A DNA stretch of 64,000 nt from Planctomycetota bacterium (GTDB taxonomy: Bacteria; Planctomycetota; Planctomycetia; Planctomycetales; Planctomycetaceae). Shown piece by piece: positions 1 to 9,072 of the stretch. Made by a program: the position numbers and the translations under genes. Below the pieces are notes generated by a model, which was given only the letters and a program-made list of their open reading frames with translations, was not told the origin of the DNA and searched no databases. How positions within the stretch are numbered: position 1 is the stretch's first letter; every line of letters starts with the position of its first letter. The stretch lies in the NCBI GenBank assembly GCA_023417655.1, contig JAEZFD010000006.1:1-64000 (forward strand). Direction: 5' to 3'.

Positions 1-995
1 CCCCAGAGCTTTCGCCAGCCTTCGATCAGTGCCTGCATTTTGGCGCGATAGAGCATCCCTTCGCCGCTGTTTGATTCCCCCTGATACCAGATGACTCCGC
101 GAATCGGCCAGCCGAGAAGGGGATGAATCATTGCGTTGTACAGGGTCGTCGGTTCGCCATTCGCTGAGAACGCCTTCAAGTCGTCGGGGTATGCGACCGG
201 CGCTGGCAATGGCTTGCCGGTTGACGCGGCCAGACGAGCCTGCGTGATCCACTGATGCAATGCGGCTTCATAGTCCTTGAGATTCTGATGAAACGCGGGG
301 CTCCCAGGCATCCGTCGAGCGATCTGATCCGACAGGTCTTTCAGTTCCGGGACACCAGCAAAACCTACTGGAGGAGTCCATGGCTCAATCCGGGTGCCGC
401 CCCAGGAAGAGTTGATCAAGCCAATGGGAACATTCAGTTCCTTGTTCAGGACGCGCGCCATGAAATAACCGACAGCGGTGAAGCTTCCGGCGGTCTTCGG
501 AGAACAGACCTGCCACGTGCCCTGCACGTCATTCTGCGGGACCGGTGAGGTCAACCGCGGAATCTTGACCTGACGGATCTGCGGAAAGTTAGCGGCGGCG
601 ATTTCTTCGGCCGCATTCGCACTCACCTGAACAGTCCATTCCATATTGGACTGACCGGAGCAGAGCCAGACTTCCCCGAACAGAATGTCGGAAAGTTTAA
701 CCGTGTTTGCAGCCTTGACCTCTAACGTGTGCGGACCGCCAGCAGGTCGGGCAGCCAATGTCACCCGCCATTCACCCCGATCATTTGCAGTCGTCGTCGC
801 GGTCTCGTCCCCCAGTGTGACGGTGACCGATTCGCCCGGCGACGCCCAGCCCCATATCGGAACAGGCATCTCCCGTTGGAGAACCATGTGGTCTCCCATG
901 AACTTCGGAAGCCGCACATCTGCCTGAGCAGTGACTGCCAGATGGAAACTGGCCAACAGGGCGAGCACGCCTGCATACCACGAACATTGCCGCAT
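1..995 (-). CDS. Sialate O-acetylesterase-like secreted esterase (partial)
   Basis: Reading leftward from an ATG at 993-995, the frame stays open to the window edge, so the C-terminus is missing. The product begins with a signal peptide (about residues 1-22, ending near AVTAQA). It continues with an N-terminal beta-sandwich-like part and the SGNH-type core of the sialate O-acetylesterase family: LCSGQSNMEW carries the likely nucleophile serine, and GVIWYQGESN is the second family block. Such enzymes remove acetyl esters from sialic acids or plant polysaccharides outside the cytoplasm and are very common in planctomycetes, where they sit among polysaccharide-degradation genes. The missing end should hold the Asp/His part of the catalytic site. 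The next gene on this strand (ending at 1085) is 89 bp away and unrelated. Confidence 0.85.
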   Translation of the reverse strand, partial: MRQCSWYAGVLALLASFHLAVTAQADVRLPKFMGDHMVLQREMPVPIWGWASPGESVTVTLGDETATTTANDRGEWRVTLAARPAGGPHTLEVKAANTVKLSDILFGEVWLCSGQSNMEWTVQVSANAAEEIAAANFPQIRQVKIPRLTSPVPQNDVQGTWQVCSPKTAGSFTAVGYFMARVLNKELNVPIGLINSSWGGTRIEPWTPPVGFAGVPELKDLSDQIARRMPGSPAFHQNLKDYEAALHQWITQARLAASTGKPLPAPVAYPDDLKAFSANGEPTTLYNAMIHPLLGWPIRGVIWYQGESNSGEGMLYRAKMQALIEGWRKLW

Positions 996-1084
996 AGACG
1001 GTTCCTTGCATCAACGGGACTAGATTTGTCCACGTTATAGGCAATCAGCGTCTGGCTGGCGAGTCACCCCTTCGCACGACACGC

Positions 1085-2074
1085 CTACGGAATGTAGAGA
1101 GTCTCGGCAGGGAAGATGGGGCCTTCGACACAGGTCCGGCGATAATCCCAGCCTTCGGGACCGCTCTCATCGCGCACCCGGGTCACACAGCTGAAACAGG
1201 CCCCGAAACCGCAGGCCATCGGCGTTTCGAGCGACAGCCAGCAGGCGACGCCGGCCTGTCGGCAGAGGCGGGCGACCGCGTACATCATTGGTTCCGGTCC
1301 GCAGCAATAGACGGCATCCGGTCGATCAGAACCATTCAACGATTCTTCCAGCAATGCCGTCACAAATCCGGCGCGACCTTCAGTGCCGTCATCGGTTGAG
1401 ATCGAAATGGAAAGACCTTTCAAGTCATTCCAGTCGGTCAAATCAGCTCGAAATTGGCGAGACTGCACTCCGTAGAACAGCGAGACTTTTCGATCTTCCG
1501 GAGGAACCACCGCCGCCCGATCGCCACTTCCATACTTTCGCTGTCCCAATGCTTCGCGGGCGACAGCAAGGAATGGGGTGTAACCAATTCCTCCGCCGAC
1601 ACAGAGCAGGTGTTTCCCTTCGAAGACCGGGAAGCCGTTCCCAAGTGGTCCCCAGATCTGAACAGAAGTCCCAGGGGTCCAATGGGTCATCAGGGACGTC
1701 ATTTTCCCGACGACGTGATAAGCAAACTCAAATGCCACGACCTGACCGTTCTCATCGAGAATCGTGTCGTAAAGTGCGAAGGGACGCCCGAGCGTCGGAT
1801 CTGTTCCCTGAGCCGGTCGAATCATGAAGAACTGACCGGGAATGATCAGTTGAGCCAGCTTCGGACAGGCAATTCGGACGACGTACGTCCCGTGTGCCAA
1901 CTCCCGCTGCGAGACAACGGTTGCCTGATACTGACCAGCATGCGGCATCAATCCGCACAGTTCTGAATGATGTTCCGAATCATGCGACTCCGAGGGATGC
2001 GACAGTTCCGGCAATCGAGGCTCCACGGTCAACGTCAGTGAAAGAAGACTGCTCCGCGGTGGAAGAGGGATCAT
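1085..2074 (-). CDS. pyrK: Dihydroorotate dehydrogenase electron-transfer subunit-like (PyrK family)
   Basis: FAD/NAD-binding iron-sulphur oxidoreductase of the ferredoxin-reductase superfamily. The FAD motif RPFALYD lies near residue 96, the NAD-binding loop VGGGIGYTP near 160, and a C-terminal 2Fe-2S pattern is formed by C288, C293, C296 and C315 (CGFGACFSC plus RTC). This C-terminal arrangement is the hallmark of PyrK, which passes electrons from the PyrD1B flavin to NAD. No pyrD is next to it here. The start is uncertain: the ATG at 2074 has a close GGAGAGGA, but the first 42 residues look unlike the family, and an internal ATG at 1948 would give a 287-residue protein of more usual length. 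Related NAD-linked electron-transfer subunits are an alternative assignment. Confidence 0.8.
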   Translation of the reverse strand: MIPLPPRSSLLSLTLTVEPRLPELSHPSESHDSEHHSELCGLMPHAGQYQATVVSQRELAHGTYVVRIACPKLAQLIIPGQFFMIRPAQGTDPTLGRPFALYDTILDENGQVVAFEFAYHVVGKMTSLMTHWTPGTSVQIWGPLGNGFPVFEGKHLLCVGGGIGYTPFLAVAREALGQRKYGSGDRAAVVPPEDRKVSLFYGVQSRQFRADLTDWNDLKGLSISISTDDGTEGRAGFVTALLEESLNGSDRPDAVYCCGPEPMMYAVARLCRQAGVACWLSLETPMACGFGACFSCVTRVRDESGPEGWDYRRTCVEGPIFPAETLYIP

Positions 2075-2150
2075 TCCTCTCCGTACATTGCGGTCAGTTC
2101 ACTCTTTTGTATGTCACCAGACGAGCGGCTTCAACGGCAGCCGGAATTCA

Positions 2151-3221
2151 TCAGACGTGCAGATGCAGAATTTTCTTGCCATGCACATTTCCCTGCCAGT
2201 ACCAGTGCCCCAGATGCCGGAGTTTTCGGTCTTCGCCGGGGAGTTCAACGAACAGGAACGGATCACAGGACACCACTGCGAGCGGGACAAACGTCGTCGG
2301 CGTGACAAACAGGGTCGGGGCAATCTGAATCAACGCGGCCGTCATGCCAGCGGCTCCGGCCACGGAAGTCGGGATCGCGAACAGCTCCCAGGCGAGCTCG
2401 GCCGACTTCATGCCATTAGATGCGACTCTGCCCAGCAGAGTGCTGTGAGCGGGAATTGCAGTCGAAGACCGCCCGTAGCGAGCATATTCCAGTTCAGAGA
2501 TAATCCTTGCCTTCTGACGGCGCTTCGCGTCCATTCTTGCCTGTTGAACGTGTTCCCACCCCTTTCGGGCAATCAATCGCACGCGACGACGACAGTTCCC
2601 GGCAATTCGAGCGCAATAACCTGGGGTCGCTACAAGTTGGCGTGCCGCCCGATAGAGCCAGCGCCAACGCAATGCCTGAGTCTGTGCCGCTTGAATGCGA
2701 CGACGATTCTCGGCTTCGACTTGTTGTGCGGTTAATGGAATGGGGAGTCCCTGTGCATTGCACTGGTCACTAAACAATGGAACGCCATACCAGACTGTTG
2801 CCTGCGGATGCAGTGCATACGCCCGCGTCAGAGCCTCACGAATTCGCGGCGGGGGATCATCCGGGATCTGACTGGGATTCGGTACCAAGGTCATCACCAG
2901 ATCGCTGCGACCGTTGATCCAGAGTGATTTCTCAATCAGGTGAACCACCTGATAGTTGTCACACCAGTTATTGGAACTCGCCAGCGTGTTCGCGACGAAG
3001 GTCTCGTCACGAATCTGCTTTCTGGTTCCGCGTAACGCGAGATTCGCCGCCAACGCTCCGACTCGGTCCGCCTTTAAAAGACTGATGGTCTGTCTTCGCA
3101 GTCCCTGTAGTCCAAAGGGAGAAACATCTTCCAGCCAAGCATCATCGACGACGTAACGAGATGTTTTCCGAGAGGTCACGGCAAACTTCGCCGTCGGGTT
3201 CGCAGGCGCAGTGATAGACAT
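2151..3221 (-). CDS. Unrecognised protein, probably lineage-specific
   Basis: A 356-residue protein that I do not recognise. The sequence is soluble-looking and rich in Arg and Ala in the middle (residues about 170-240 are strongly basic and probably helical). A more hydrophobic stretch follows near residues 285-330 (SVAGAAGMTAALIQIAPTLF). The C-terminus has aromatic and His residues (HLGHWYWQG, HLHV). The N-terminal half has charged helices and no signal peptide. No catalytic motif is evident. It lies 76 bp upstream of the PyrK-like gene on the same strand and could be co-transcribed with it. The length of the open frame and the absence of competing frames on the other strand support a real gene. 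Confidence 0.6.
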   Translation of the reverse strand: MSITAPANPTAKFAVTSRKTSRYVVDDAWLEDVSPFGLQGLRRQTISLLKADRVGALAANLALRGTRKQIRDETFVANTLASSNNWCDNYQVVHLIEKSLWINGRSDLVMTLVPNPSQIPDDPPPRIREALTRAYALHPQATVWYGVPLFSDQCNAQGLPIPLTAQQVEAENRRRIQAAQTQALRWRWLYRAARQLVATPGYCARIAGNCRRRVRLIARKGWEHVQQARMDAKRRQKARIISELEYARYGRSSTAIPAHSTLLGRVASNGMKSAELAWELFAIPTSVAGAAGMTAALIQIAPTLFVTPTTFVPLAVVSCDPFLFVELPGEDRKLRHLGHWYWQGNVHGKKILHLHV

Positions 3222-3408
3222 GGAGAGCGTCTCCTGACATGGCTAGTGAGCCGACAGATGAACCGGTCACACCGATCGCGGTAGAGAGGGAGCAGAATGC
3301 TCAATCGACGAGAGTCACAACGTGACCTACGTGCGACAGGTTCATTGCTGTTGGAGGAATTTCTGAAAAAGTTTCCCCAATAGAAGAGGCTCAATGCCAT
3401 CCAACAGA

Positions 3409-3744
3409 TCATGCTGCGTTGGTCGTGCCGCCTGTATCCCCGGCAGCCGCAAGCTGTTCCCGCTTCCACTCGGGTTCAAGCACGAACGTACCGACAGGCA
3501 CAAAGGAAGCAGCCACGGCCACGGCGAATTTCCAGAGCGACCACGACCGGGACCGCCCTGCCCACACAACGGCAATCAGATAGAGAATGAACAGGGCACC
3601 ATGCGCCGCCCCGATCACCCGAACGGCATGGGGGTAATCGGCCATGTACTTGAGTGGCATCGCAATCAGCAGCAGGACCAGAAACGAGAGTCCTTCGAGG
3701 AAGCCGATGACGCGCAAAAACAGCAGAGCAGCAACAGAGTTCAT
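3409..3744 (-). CDS. DUF3817 small integral membrane protein
   Basis: A 111-residue protein with three predicted membrane helices: about residues 5-30 (LRVIGFLEGLSFLVLLLIAM), 40-62 (VRVIGAAHGALFILYLIAV) and 70-92. The R-x-x-G-x-x-E-G-x-S pattern in helix 1 and GAAHG in helix 2 are typical of the DUF3817 (YdzA-like) family, whose function is unknown. The C-terminus is short and charged. It follows the L-2-hydroxyglutarate oxidase gene after only 5 bp on the same strand, so the two are probably one transcript. I know of no established functional link. Confidence 0.8.
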   Translation of the reverse strand: MNSVAALLFLRVIGFLEGLSFLVLLLIAMPLKYMADYPHAVRVIGAAHGALFILYLIAVVWAGRSRSWSLWKFAVAVAASFVPVGTFVLEPEWKREQLAAAGDTGGTTNAA

Positions 3745-3749
3745 ATCAA

Positions 3750-5006
3750 TCAGTGGGGGTGAGCAGGGGAGAGGTCGAGTTGATCAGCAATCAGGCGTCC
3801 AATGTTCAGAGACGCCGTCGCCGCCGGGGAGGGTGCATTGCCAACATGCACCATATTATCAGATTTCTGGATTACGAAGTCATCCACCAACGTTCCATCA
3901 GGGTTGACGGCCTGAGCCCGTACTCCAGAGGGGGCCGGTAGCAGATGGTCGCTGCGAATCTCCGGAACAAGCCGCTGCAATGCTTTGACAAATGCTTGTT
4001 TGCTCCAGGACCGCCACAACTCACCAAGTCCGGTTCGCCAGTTCTTCAGAGCCATCTTGCGAAAGCCCTCATAAGAAAGTGTCTCGAATGCATCGCCCGG
4101 ATGGAAGGACAAGCGCGAATATCCATCGCGCGCCAGCGCGAGAACCGCATTCGGCCCGCATTCAACACCGCCTTTGATTGTGCGAGTGAAGTGCACTCCC
4201 AGAAACGGATAAGCCGGATCAGGCACCGGATAAATCAATGAGCGGCACAGGTAGTGGGCCTCCGGAGCGAGGTGATAGAACTCCCCCCGAAACGGCACGA
4301 TCGGAGCCTGCGGAGTTTTGCCTGACATGCGAATCAGCCGGTCCGACCAAAGTCCGCCGCAGGTGATCAGCCGGTTCGTGTGGATCGGACCTTGAGACGT
4401 CTGAAGCCGGATGTGGCGGGGGCCGGGCTCGACGGATACGAGCGTCGTATTCAGATGAATCTGGTGCCCGCCGGCCGTCAGGAGTTCTGCCAGCTTCTGA
4501 CAGACCATCGGAAAGTGAATGATTCCCGCCTGAGGAACGTGTATCGCAGCGACCCCGGAAGCATGAGGTTCCAGCTCCTGCAGTCGCCTGCGATCAATCA
4601 GGGAACACTCCACTCCATTCGCCTGTCCTCGTTCATAGATCTTCTGCAGCCGATCCTGCTCAACCCCATTCTGAGCCACAATCACTTTGCCGCAGATCTG
4701 GAACGGAATCTCGTGTTGAACGCAAAACTCCTCCATCGCCTTCTTGCCGAGCCGACAGTTTTCCGCCCGGAGCGAGCCTGGGCGGTAATAGATCCCGGTA
4801 TGCAGCACTCCCGAGTTATGGCTGCTTTGATCAGCTGCAATTCGCGATTCCTTCTCCAGAAGATGAATCTGAAGCGACGGAAAACGCTGCGAGATGCGCC
4901 AAGCGGTGGCAAGACCGACGATTCCCGCCCCGACGATGACGAGGTCAGTTCTTTGCAATTCGGCAAGTCCCTTCGCCGGAATTTCCCTAGACTTCGATGT
5001 GGACAT
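3750..5006 (-). CDS. lhgO: L-2-hydroxyglutarate oxidase
   Basis: FAD-dependent oxidoreductase of the DAO/GlpD type, about 418 residues from the ATG at 5006. The Rossmann motif VGAGIVGLATAWRIS lies near the N-terminus. It is followed by LLEKESRIAADQSSHNSGVLHTGIYY, a block characteristic of LhgO with conserved His residues. The C-terminal FAD-contact block VHVGNAPSPAATASLNIG is also present. LhgO oxidises L-2-hydroxyglutarate, a toxic side product, to 2-oxoglutarate and passes electrons to the quinone pool. The frame can be extended to a GTG at 5084, but that extension (26 residues) does not resemble the family, so the ATG is preferred. It is followed 5 bp later by the DUF3817 gene. Confidence 0.9.
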   Translation of the reverse strand: MSTSKSREIPAKGLAELQRTDLVIVGAGIVGLATAWRISQRFPSLQIHLLEKESRIAADQSSHNSGVLHTGIYYRPGSLRAENCRLGKKAMEEFCVQHEIPFQICGKVIVAQNGVEQDRLQKIYERGQANGVECSLIDRRRLQELEPHASGVAAIHVPQAGIIHFPMVCQKLAELLTAGGHQIHLNTTLVSVEPGPRHIRLQTSQGPIHTNRLITCGGLWSDRLIRMSGKTPQAPIVPFRGEFYHLAPEAHYLCRSLIYPVPDPAYPFLGVHFTRTIKGGVECGPNAVLALARDGYSRLSFHPGDAFETLSYEGFRKMALKNWRTGLGELWRSWSKQAFVKALQRLVPEIRSDHLLPAPSGVRAQAVNPDGTLVDDFVIQKSDNMVHVGNAPSPAATASLNIGRLIADQLDLSPAHPH

Positions 5007-5287
5007 GAGGAAAATTAGTTGGATTCTCTGGAAAGTTGGAATTTCGGAACATGAATCGCCGTCTATCTCGCAAAGGTGGGACACTCAACCAGAGCACTCC
5101 GATTTACGCACGAAACGCAGTCTTCCCATTTCACCCAGCCGCCTGACATGACGAAATGAATAAGGTCACGGTAAGCCAAGTTAGTTCAACCGCTTCTGAG
5201 ACGACCTTTCATTCACCACCTTAGAATCATTCACTTGGATTCTGCCGTTCCCGCCGGAGCTGGCAGAACAGACGAGGAGTCAGGAAG

Positions 5288-5497
5288 ATGCTCGTGCTTT
5301 CCCGCCATCGTGACGAAAGTATCATGATCGGCGACAATATTGTCATTACGATCGTCGACATTCGCGGAGATAAAGTTCGCCTCGGGATCCAGGCCCCGAC
5401 GGAAATCCCCGTTCACCGCCAGGAAGTCTATGAGGCAATCCAGCGTGAACGTGCTCCCCAGAAACCTGGTGATCAGGCTGCTTCTGCTTCTTCGTAA
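5288..5497 (+). CDS. csrA: Carbon storage regulator CsrA
   Basis: A 69-residue homologue of the RNA-binding post-transcriptional regulator. It begins MLVLSRHRDESIMIGDNI and has the family's beta strands (VITIVDIRGDKVRLGIQAP) and the R44-type region with VHRQEVYEAI. CsrA dimers bind GGA motifs in mRNA leaders and repress or stabilise messages for carbon flux, motility and attachment. The tail after the core (RERAPQKPGDQAASASS) is slightly longer than in enteric CsrA and low in complexity. A GAGTCAGGAAG Shine-Dalgarno region precedes the ATG. It stands alone here, with no flagellar genes next to it. Confidence 0.95.
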   Translation: MLVLSRHRDESIMIGDNIVITIVDIRGDKVRLGIQAPTEIPVHRQEVYEAIQRERAPQKPGDQAASASS

Positions 5498-5869
5498 GCA
5501 CGCCCCGCTTTTCAGTCCAGACTGCTCTCTCCAGTGTCCGCGCACCGCGTGATTCGATTGATCACATCACGAATTCCGCGTCGCGCAGACAGCAGGCGTT
5601 CAATGAAACGGGCCAGAAAAAGGGCCGGGAACCTCGCCGTTGCCAGCAGCAGGAATCCGACGCGGGCAGCGTGGCGAATGATGCTGAAATGGAATCACAG
5701 GACGGAAATGCAAGTCACCTGACAGCGCGACTCCCCCTGACAACGTGACTGTGCGGGACGAATGCCGTATTCTTCATCTCACGCGTGGCTGGAACTCAAC
5801 TCCGGCGACGCCTGATTTTGTTGGAAATGGTCCGGGATTATCCCGATATTCGTCCGCCGGAGAACGTTG
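5498..5869. other. Intergenic region after csrA, nothing clear
   Basis: About 370 bp between csrA and the glycosyltransferase gene. Short open frames exist on both strands but have no Shine-Dalgarno site and arginine-rich, non-protein-like composition. I saw no terminator with a U tract and no convincing promoter. Confidence 0.4.
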
Positions 5870-7039
5870 ATGTGGTGGTTTGTCTGCGCGTGCATGGTTC
5901 CGGCATTCGCGATTTCCTGGATCGTCACGTTCTGGATGAGACGCGTCGCCCCGAAATGGGGACTGGTTGATCAGCCTGCCGCGAGAAAAGTGCATTCAAC
6001 CCCCACACCTCTGGGAGGGGGAATTGGAATTTACGTGGGCGTGATGCTCCCGCTGCTCGCTGGTTACCTTCTGATTGTCTGGTTGTCGAAGCAGACGCAA
6101 CTTCCAAGTTGGTTCCCGCCGATTTCGCTGTCCGGAGTCTTTGAACGGTCAGGACAGCTCTGGGCGATTCTCTGCGCTGGCACAGTCCTGATGGTCATGG
6201 GTCTGCTTGACGACCGGTTCGGTCTGTCATGGAAAGGGCGACTCTCTGTCCAGTTCCTGCTCGCGACCGCATTAGTGAGTGGCGGGATTCGTGCGACTCT
6301 GTTTGTGGATCATCCTGCATTCGGAGTCGTGCTGACCATCGTCTGGATCGTCGTCCTGATTAACTCGCTGAACTTTCTGGACAACATGGATGGACTGTGC
6401 GGCGGCATCGGTCTGGTCGCCTCATTGATCTTTGCCTGGATCATGCTCGAACTGGTCGGGCAACCGCGATGGCTCATCGGGGGAACACTCCTGATTCTCG
6501 CTGGCTCGATTGCAGGGTTTTTATGCCACAACTGGCCTCCCGCCAAGATTTTCATGGGGGATGCCGGAAGCACGTTCATCGGCCTGACTCTGGCAACAAT
6601 GACGGTGCTGGGAACGTTCTATGAAGAGAACGTCACTGCGCATCATGTTCTTCTCGCCCCGGCATTGATTCTGGCGATTCCGCTTTATGATTTCTTCACG
6701 GTGATTTCCATCCGCCTGTGGAATGGAAAGAGTCCGTTTCATCCTGACCGGAATCACTTCTCTCATCGCCTGACCGATCTAGGACTCAGCCGTAAGCATG
6801 CGGTACTGACGGTCCATCTGGCGACGCTCACGACCGGACTCGGGGCAATCCTGCTCTATCACGTCTCCACCTGGAGCGGAGCAATGCTGGTGGTCTCACT
6901 TGTCTTATGCCTGCTGGTGATCGTGGCCATTCTTGAACAGGCGGCACGCATCAAGAGCATGAAGGCCGCAACAGCAGCAACCATTCTGAAGAACCAAACG
7001 CTTGAGCCCCAGTCAGATTCTCAGACTGCAGAGCACTAA
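5870..7039 (+). CDS. Undecaprenyl-phosphate glycosyl-1-phosphate transferase (WecA/TagO/MraY superfamily)
   Basis: A polytopic membrane enzyme of about 389 residues with roughly 10-11 hydrophobic segments. Family motifs are visible: DDRFGLSWKGR, the Asp-rich NSLNFLDNMDGL (near residue 165), KIFMGDAGSTFIG (near 227) and the cytoplasmic DRNHFSHRL. These bind Mg2+ and the UDP-sugar. The enzyme transfers a sugar-1-phosphate (usually GlcNAc-1-P) to undecaprenyl phosphate, starting synthesis of a surface polysaccharide or wall glycopolymer. The histidine loop and the lack of MraY-specific features favour WecA/TagO over MraY. A TTG lies directly before the ATG, so the start could be 5867. GGAG sits a few bases upstream. 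Confidence 0.88.
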   Translation: MWWFVCACMVPAFAISWIVTFWMRRVAPKWGLVDQPAARKVHSTPTPLGGGIGIYVGVMLPLLAGYLLIVWLSKQTQLPSWFPPISLSGVFERSGQLWAILCAGTVLMVMGLLDDRFGLSWKGRLSVQFLLATALVSGGIRATLFVDHPAFGVVLTIVWIVVLINSLNFLDNMDGLCGGIGLVASLIFAWIMLELVGQPRWLIGGTLLILAGSIAGFLCHNWPPAKIFMGDAGSTFIGLTLATMTVLGTFYEENVTAHHVLLAPALILAIPLYDFFTVISIRLWNGKSPFHPDRNHFSHRLTDLGLSRKHAVLTVHLATLTTGLGAILLYHVSTWSGAMLVVSLVLCLLVIVAILEQAARIKSMKAATAATILKNQTLEPQSDSQTAEH

Positions 7040-7066
7040 GAAATCGTTTTTGATTACCTGGCACGA

Positions 7067-7513
7067 TCACTCGGGGATCGTCAGATGATCACCCATATGA
7101 TCGCACAGCGGAACGATCTCTTTTGTTGACCGTAGCAGCGCGCCGATTGTCACATTCGCAAATGCCTGCTCCGTGGCCGCATAGGCTTTGTCCAGTTCCT
7201 GATGCAACGGACAGAGTCGTGTGTGTGAGGGGAGCCCAAGGGGACAATGGCGAATCCGCTCCAGCGGAGCGACTGCGTTGACGACATCGAGAATCGAAAT
7301 TTCGTCGGTCCCTTTTGCGAGCGAATGACCGCCCCCCGGCCCAGAACGAGAGGCCACGAGACCTGACTTCGCCAGATCCTGCAACACCTTGTTGAGATAA
7401 CGACGAGGCACCTGAGTCCGGCTGGCAAGGAGATCAGCGGAGCAGAGCTGCTCCGGTTCGCGAGCGAGCCAGGCAACGATTCGGAGTGCGTATTCAGCCG
7501 TCTTCGGAAGCAT
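7067..7513 (-). CDS. Rrf2-family transcriptional regulator, probable regulator of hmp
   Basis: A 148-residue winged-helix protein of the Rrf2 family (NsrR/IscR/RirA type). The N-terminal helix KTAEYALRIVAWLA, the DNA-reading region VPRRYLNKVLQDLAKSGLV and the wing SGPGGGHSLAK match the family. Iron-sulphur type members carry three cysteines around residues 90-110. Here C90 (RHCPLG) and C101 (LCPLHQ) are clear and a third in the usual spot is not evident, although C137 near the end could substitute. It is divergent from the flavohemoglobin gene with a 251-bp shared intergenic region, the usual arrangement for NO-responsive NsrR-like repressors. The role as the hmp repressor is inferred from position. 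Confidence 0.85.
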   Translation of the reverse strand: MLPKTAEYALRIVAWLAREPEQLCSADLLASRTQVPRRYLNKVLQDLAKSGLVASRSGPGGGHSLAKGTDEISILDVVNAVAPLERIRHCPLGLPSHTRLCPLHQELDKAYAATEQAFANVTIGALLRSTKEIVPLCDHMGDHLTIPE

Positions 7514-7539
7514 CGTCTCTGGAATTTCTCGAAAAGCCT

Positions 7540-7563
7540 ATTCTACACCTTGACGTATAGAAT
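7540..7563. promoter_or_regulatory. Inverted repeat, candidate Rrf2 operator
   Basis: ATTCTA (7540-7545) and TAGAAT (7558-7563) form an inverted repeat with a 12-nt spacer, lying 26 bp upstream of the Rrf2 start in the region shared with hmp. A TTGACG -35-like element (7550-7555) facing hmp lies inside the repeat, with a weak CATGAT -10 candidate 17 bp later. A repressor bound here could block both genes. It is one short repeat, so it could be chance. Confidence 0.4.
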
Positions 7564-7764
7564 TAAAGTTTGCATGATGAATGACGAAGTTGAACGTCAC
7601 ATTCCGCTGCAACAGCAGGGGAATTCTTTACGGACCTTCCGCTTTTCCCACCTGCTCCCGCCTCATTTTTTCTGACCTCGGCCACAGCGATTCGACATCC
7701 TTGGCTCAAACGTTCCAGACCCCAATATTCGCTTTTCTCCGACGCGCTCTCAGAGGACGGCATC

Positions 7765-9018
7765 ATGCTCGACGCAAAATCGCTCCAGATCGTCAAAGCC
7801 ACAGCCCCTGCAGTGATGGCTCATGCAGAGACCATTACCCGTCGGTTTTACCAACGGATGTTCGAAGGTAACCCGGAGGTGCTGAACTATTTTAACCCGG
7901 CCCACCAACGGACGGGAGCCCAGCAGGGAGCGCTCGCAGGTGCGATCTGTGCTTATGCCGCGAATATCGAAAATCTGGGTGCCCTTGGATCCGCTGTCGA
8001 ACTGATTGCCCAGAAGCACTGCTCACTGGGAATTCAGCCAGAGCACTACCCCATTGTCGGACATCACCTGCTGCTGGCAGTAAAAGAGGTTCTCGGCGAC
8101 GCGGTGACTGATGATGTCGCCGCCGCCTGGGGAGCCGCTTATCAGCAGCTCGCAGAAATCTTCATCCAGCGTGAAGGCGAGATCTATCAGGCGCAGGCGG
8201 CCGCTCCTGGAGGTTGGACTGGATTCCGTCGATTCCGCGTGGAACGGAAGTCACCTGAAAGCGAACTCGTCACTTCGTTCTATCTCATGCCTGAGGACGG
8301 ACAGCCACTTCCCCTGTTTCAGGCAGGGCAATATGTCACCGTCAAAATCGAATGGCCGGGTCAGGTTCCTGCGCTCCGAAACTACAGTCTGTCGGACCGC
8401 CCGGGAGCCGAGTACTTCCGCATCAGCGTGAAGCGTGAAACAGGTCTCACCGACGAAATCCCCACAGGAGTCGCTTCGAACGCACTGCATGACAGCATTC
8501 ATGTCGGCGATGTCGTTGAACTGGGCCCGCCGTGCGGTGAGTTCGTGCTGCCACAGTCACGCCCCGCGGATCGACCCATCGTCTTTCTCGCAGGGGGAGT
8601 CGGCATTACTCCACTCCTGTCGATGGCGAAGCACCTGATCCATCACTCGCCAGAAACTCCGATCACGTTTATTCAGGCCGCGCGAAACCGTCGGGTCCAT
8701 GCGTTCGGGCAGGAGCTTAAGGCCATCGCCGAGTCATCTCGGGCAATGCAACTTCATATTCGATACGCTGAAGCAGAACCGGGTGATCTCGAAAACGGGC
8801 ACTGTCACAGCACCGGTCGAATTTGTGGGGAATGGCTCACCGACTGGATTCCGAGTGGAGATGCCGACTACTTCCTTTGCGGACCGACTCAGTTCATGTC
8901 GCAGCTTGCTCATGAACTGCAGAACCGACTTGGAATTGCCGCTGACCGAATTCGCCATGAATTCTTCGGCCCCCGTCAGGAACTAGTCGCTCCGGTGCCC
9001 ATCACTTCGGCATCGTGA
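7765..9018 (+). CDS. hmp: Flavohemoglobin / nitric oxide dioxygenase
   Basis: A 417-residue three-domain enzyme. The N-terminal globin (residues 1-140) has Tyr B10 (Y29 in RRFYQRMF) and proximal His F8 (H85 in QKHCSLGIQPEHYPIVG). The FAD domain (about 150-260) has RNYSLSD. The NAD domain (about 265-400) has FLAGGVGITPLLSM and DYFLCGPTQFM. The length and motifs are complete, so it should be active. Hmp oxidises nitric oxide to nitrate using O2 and NADH in the cytoplasm. The divergent Rrf2 regulator suggests NO- or iron-sulphur-dependent control. The downstream c-type haem protein gene starts only 54 bp later and may be on the same transcript. Confidence 0.95.
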   Translation: MLDAKSLQIVKATAPAVMAHAETITRRFYQRMFEGNPEVLNYFNPAHQRTGAQQGALAGAICAYAANIENLGALGSAVELIAQKHCSLGIQPEHYPIVGHHLLLAVKEVLGDAVTDDVAAAWGAAYQQLAEIFIQREGEIYQAQAAAPGGWTGFRRFRVERKSPESELVTSFYLMPEDGQPLPLFQAGQYVTVKIEWPGQVPALRNYSLSDRPGAEYFRISVKRETGLTDEIPTGVASNALHDSIHVGDVVELGPPCGEFVLPQSRPADRPIVFLAGGVGITPLLSMAKHLIHHSPETPITFIQAARNRRVHAFGQELKAIAESSRAMQLHIRYAEAEPGDLENGHCHSTGRICGEWLTDWIPSGDADYFLCGPTQFMSQLAHELQNRLGIAADRIRHEFFGPRQELVAPVPITSAS

Positions 9019-9072
9019 CCGCTCGCGGGAGTTTCGTTTCTCCAATTCTGAGTCCGCCTGGGTGAGTGTTGC

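Noticed and set aside
5534..5722. 62-codon frame after csrA
   Set aside because: Arg-rich, no ribosome-binding site; looks like noncoding sequence.
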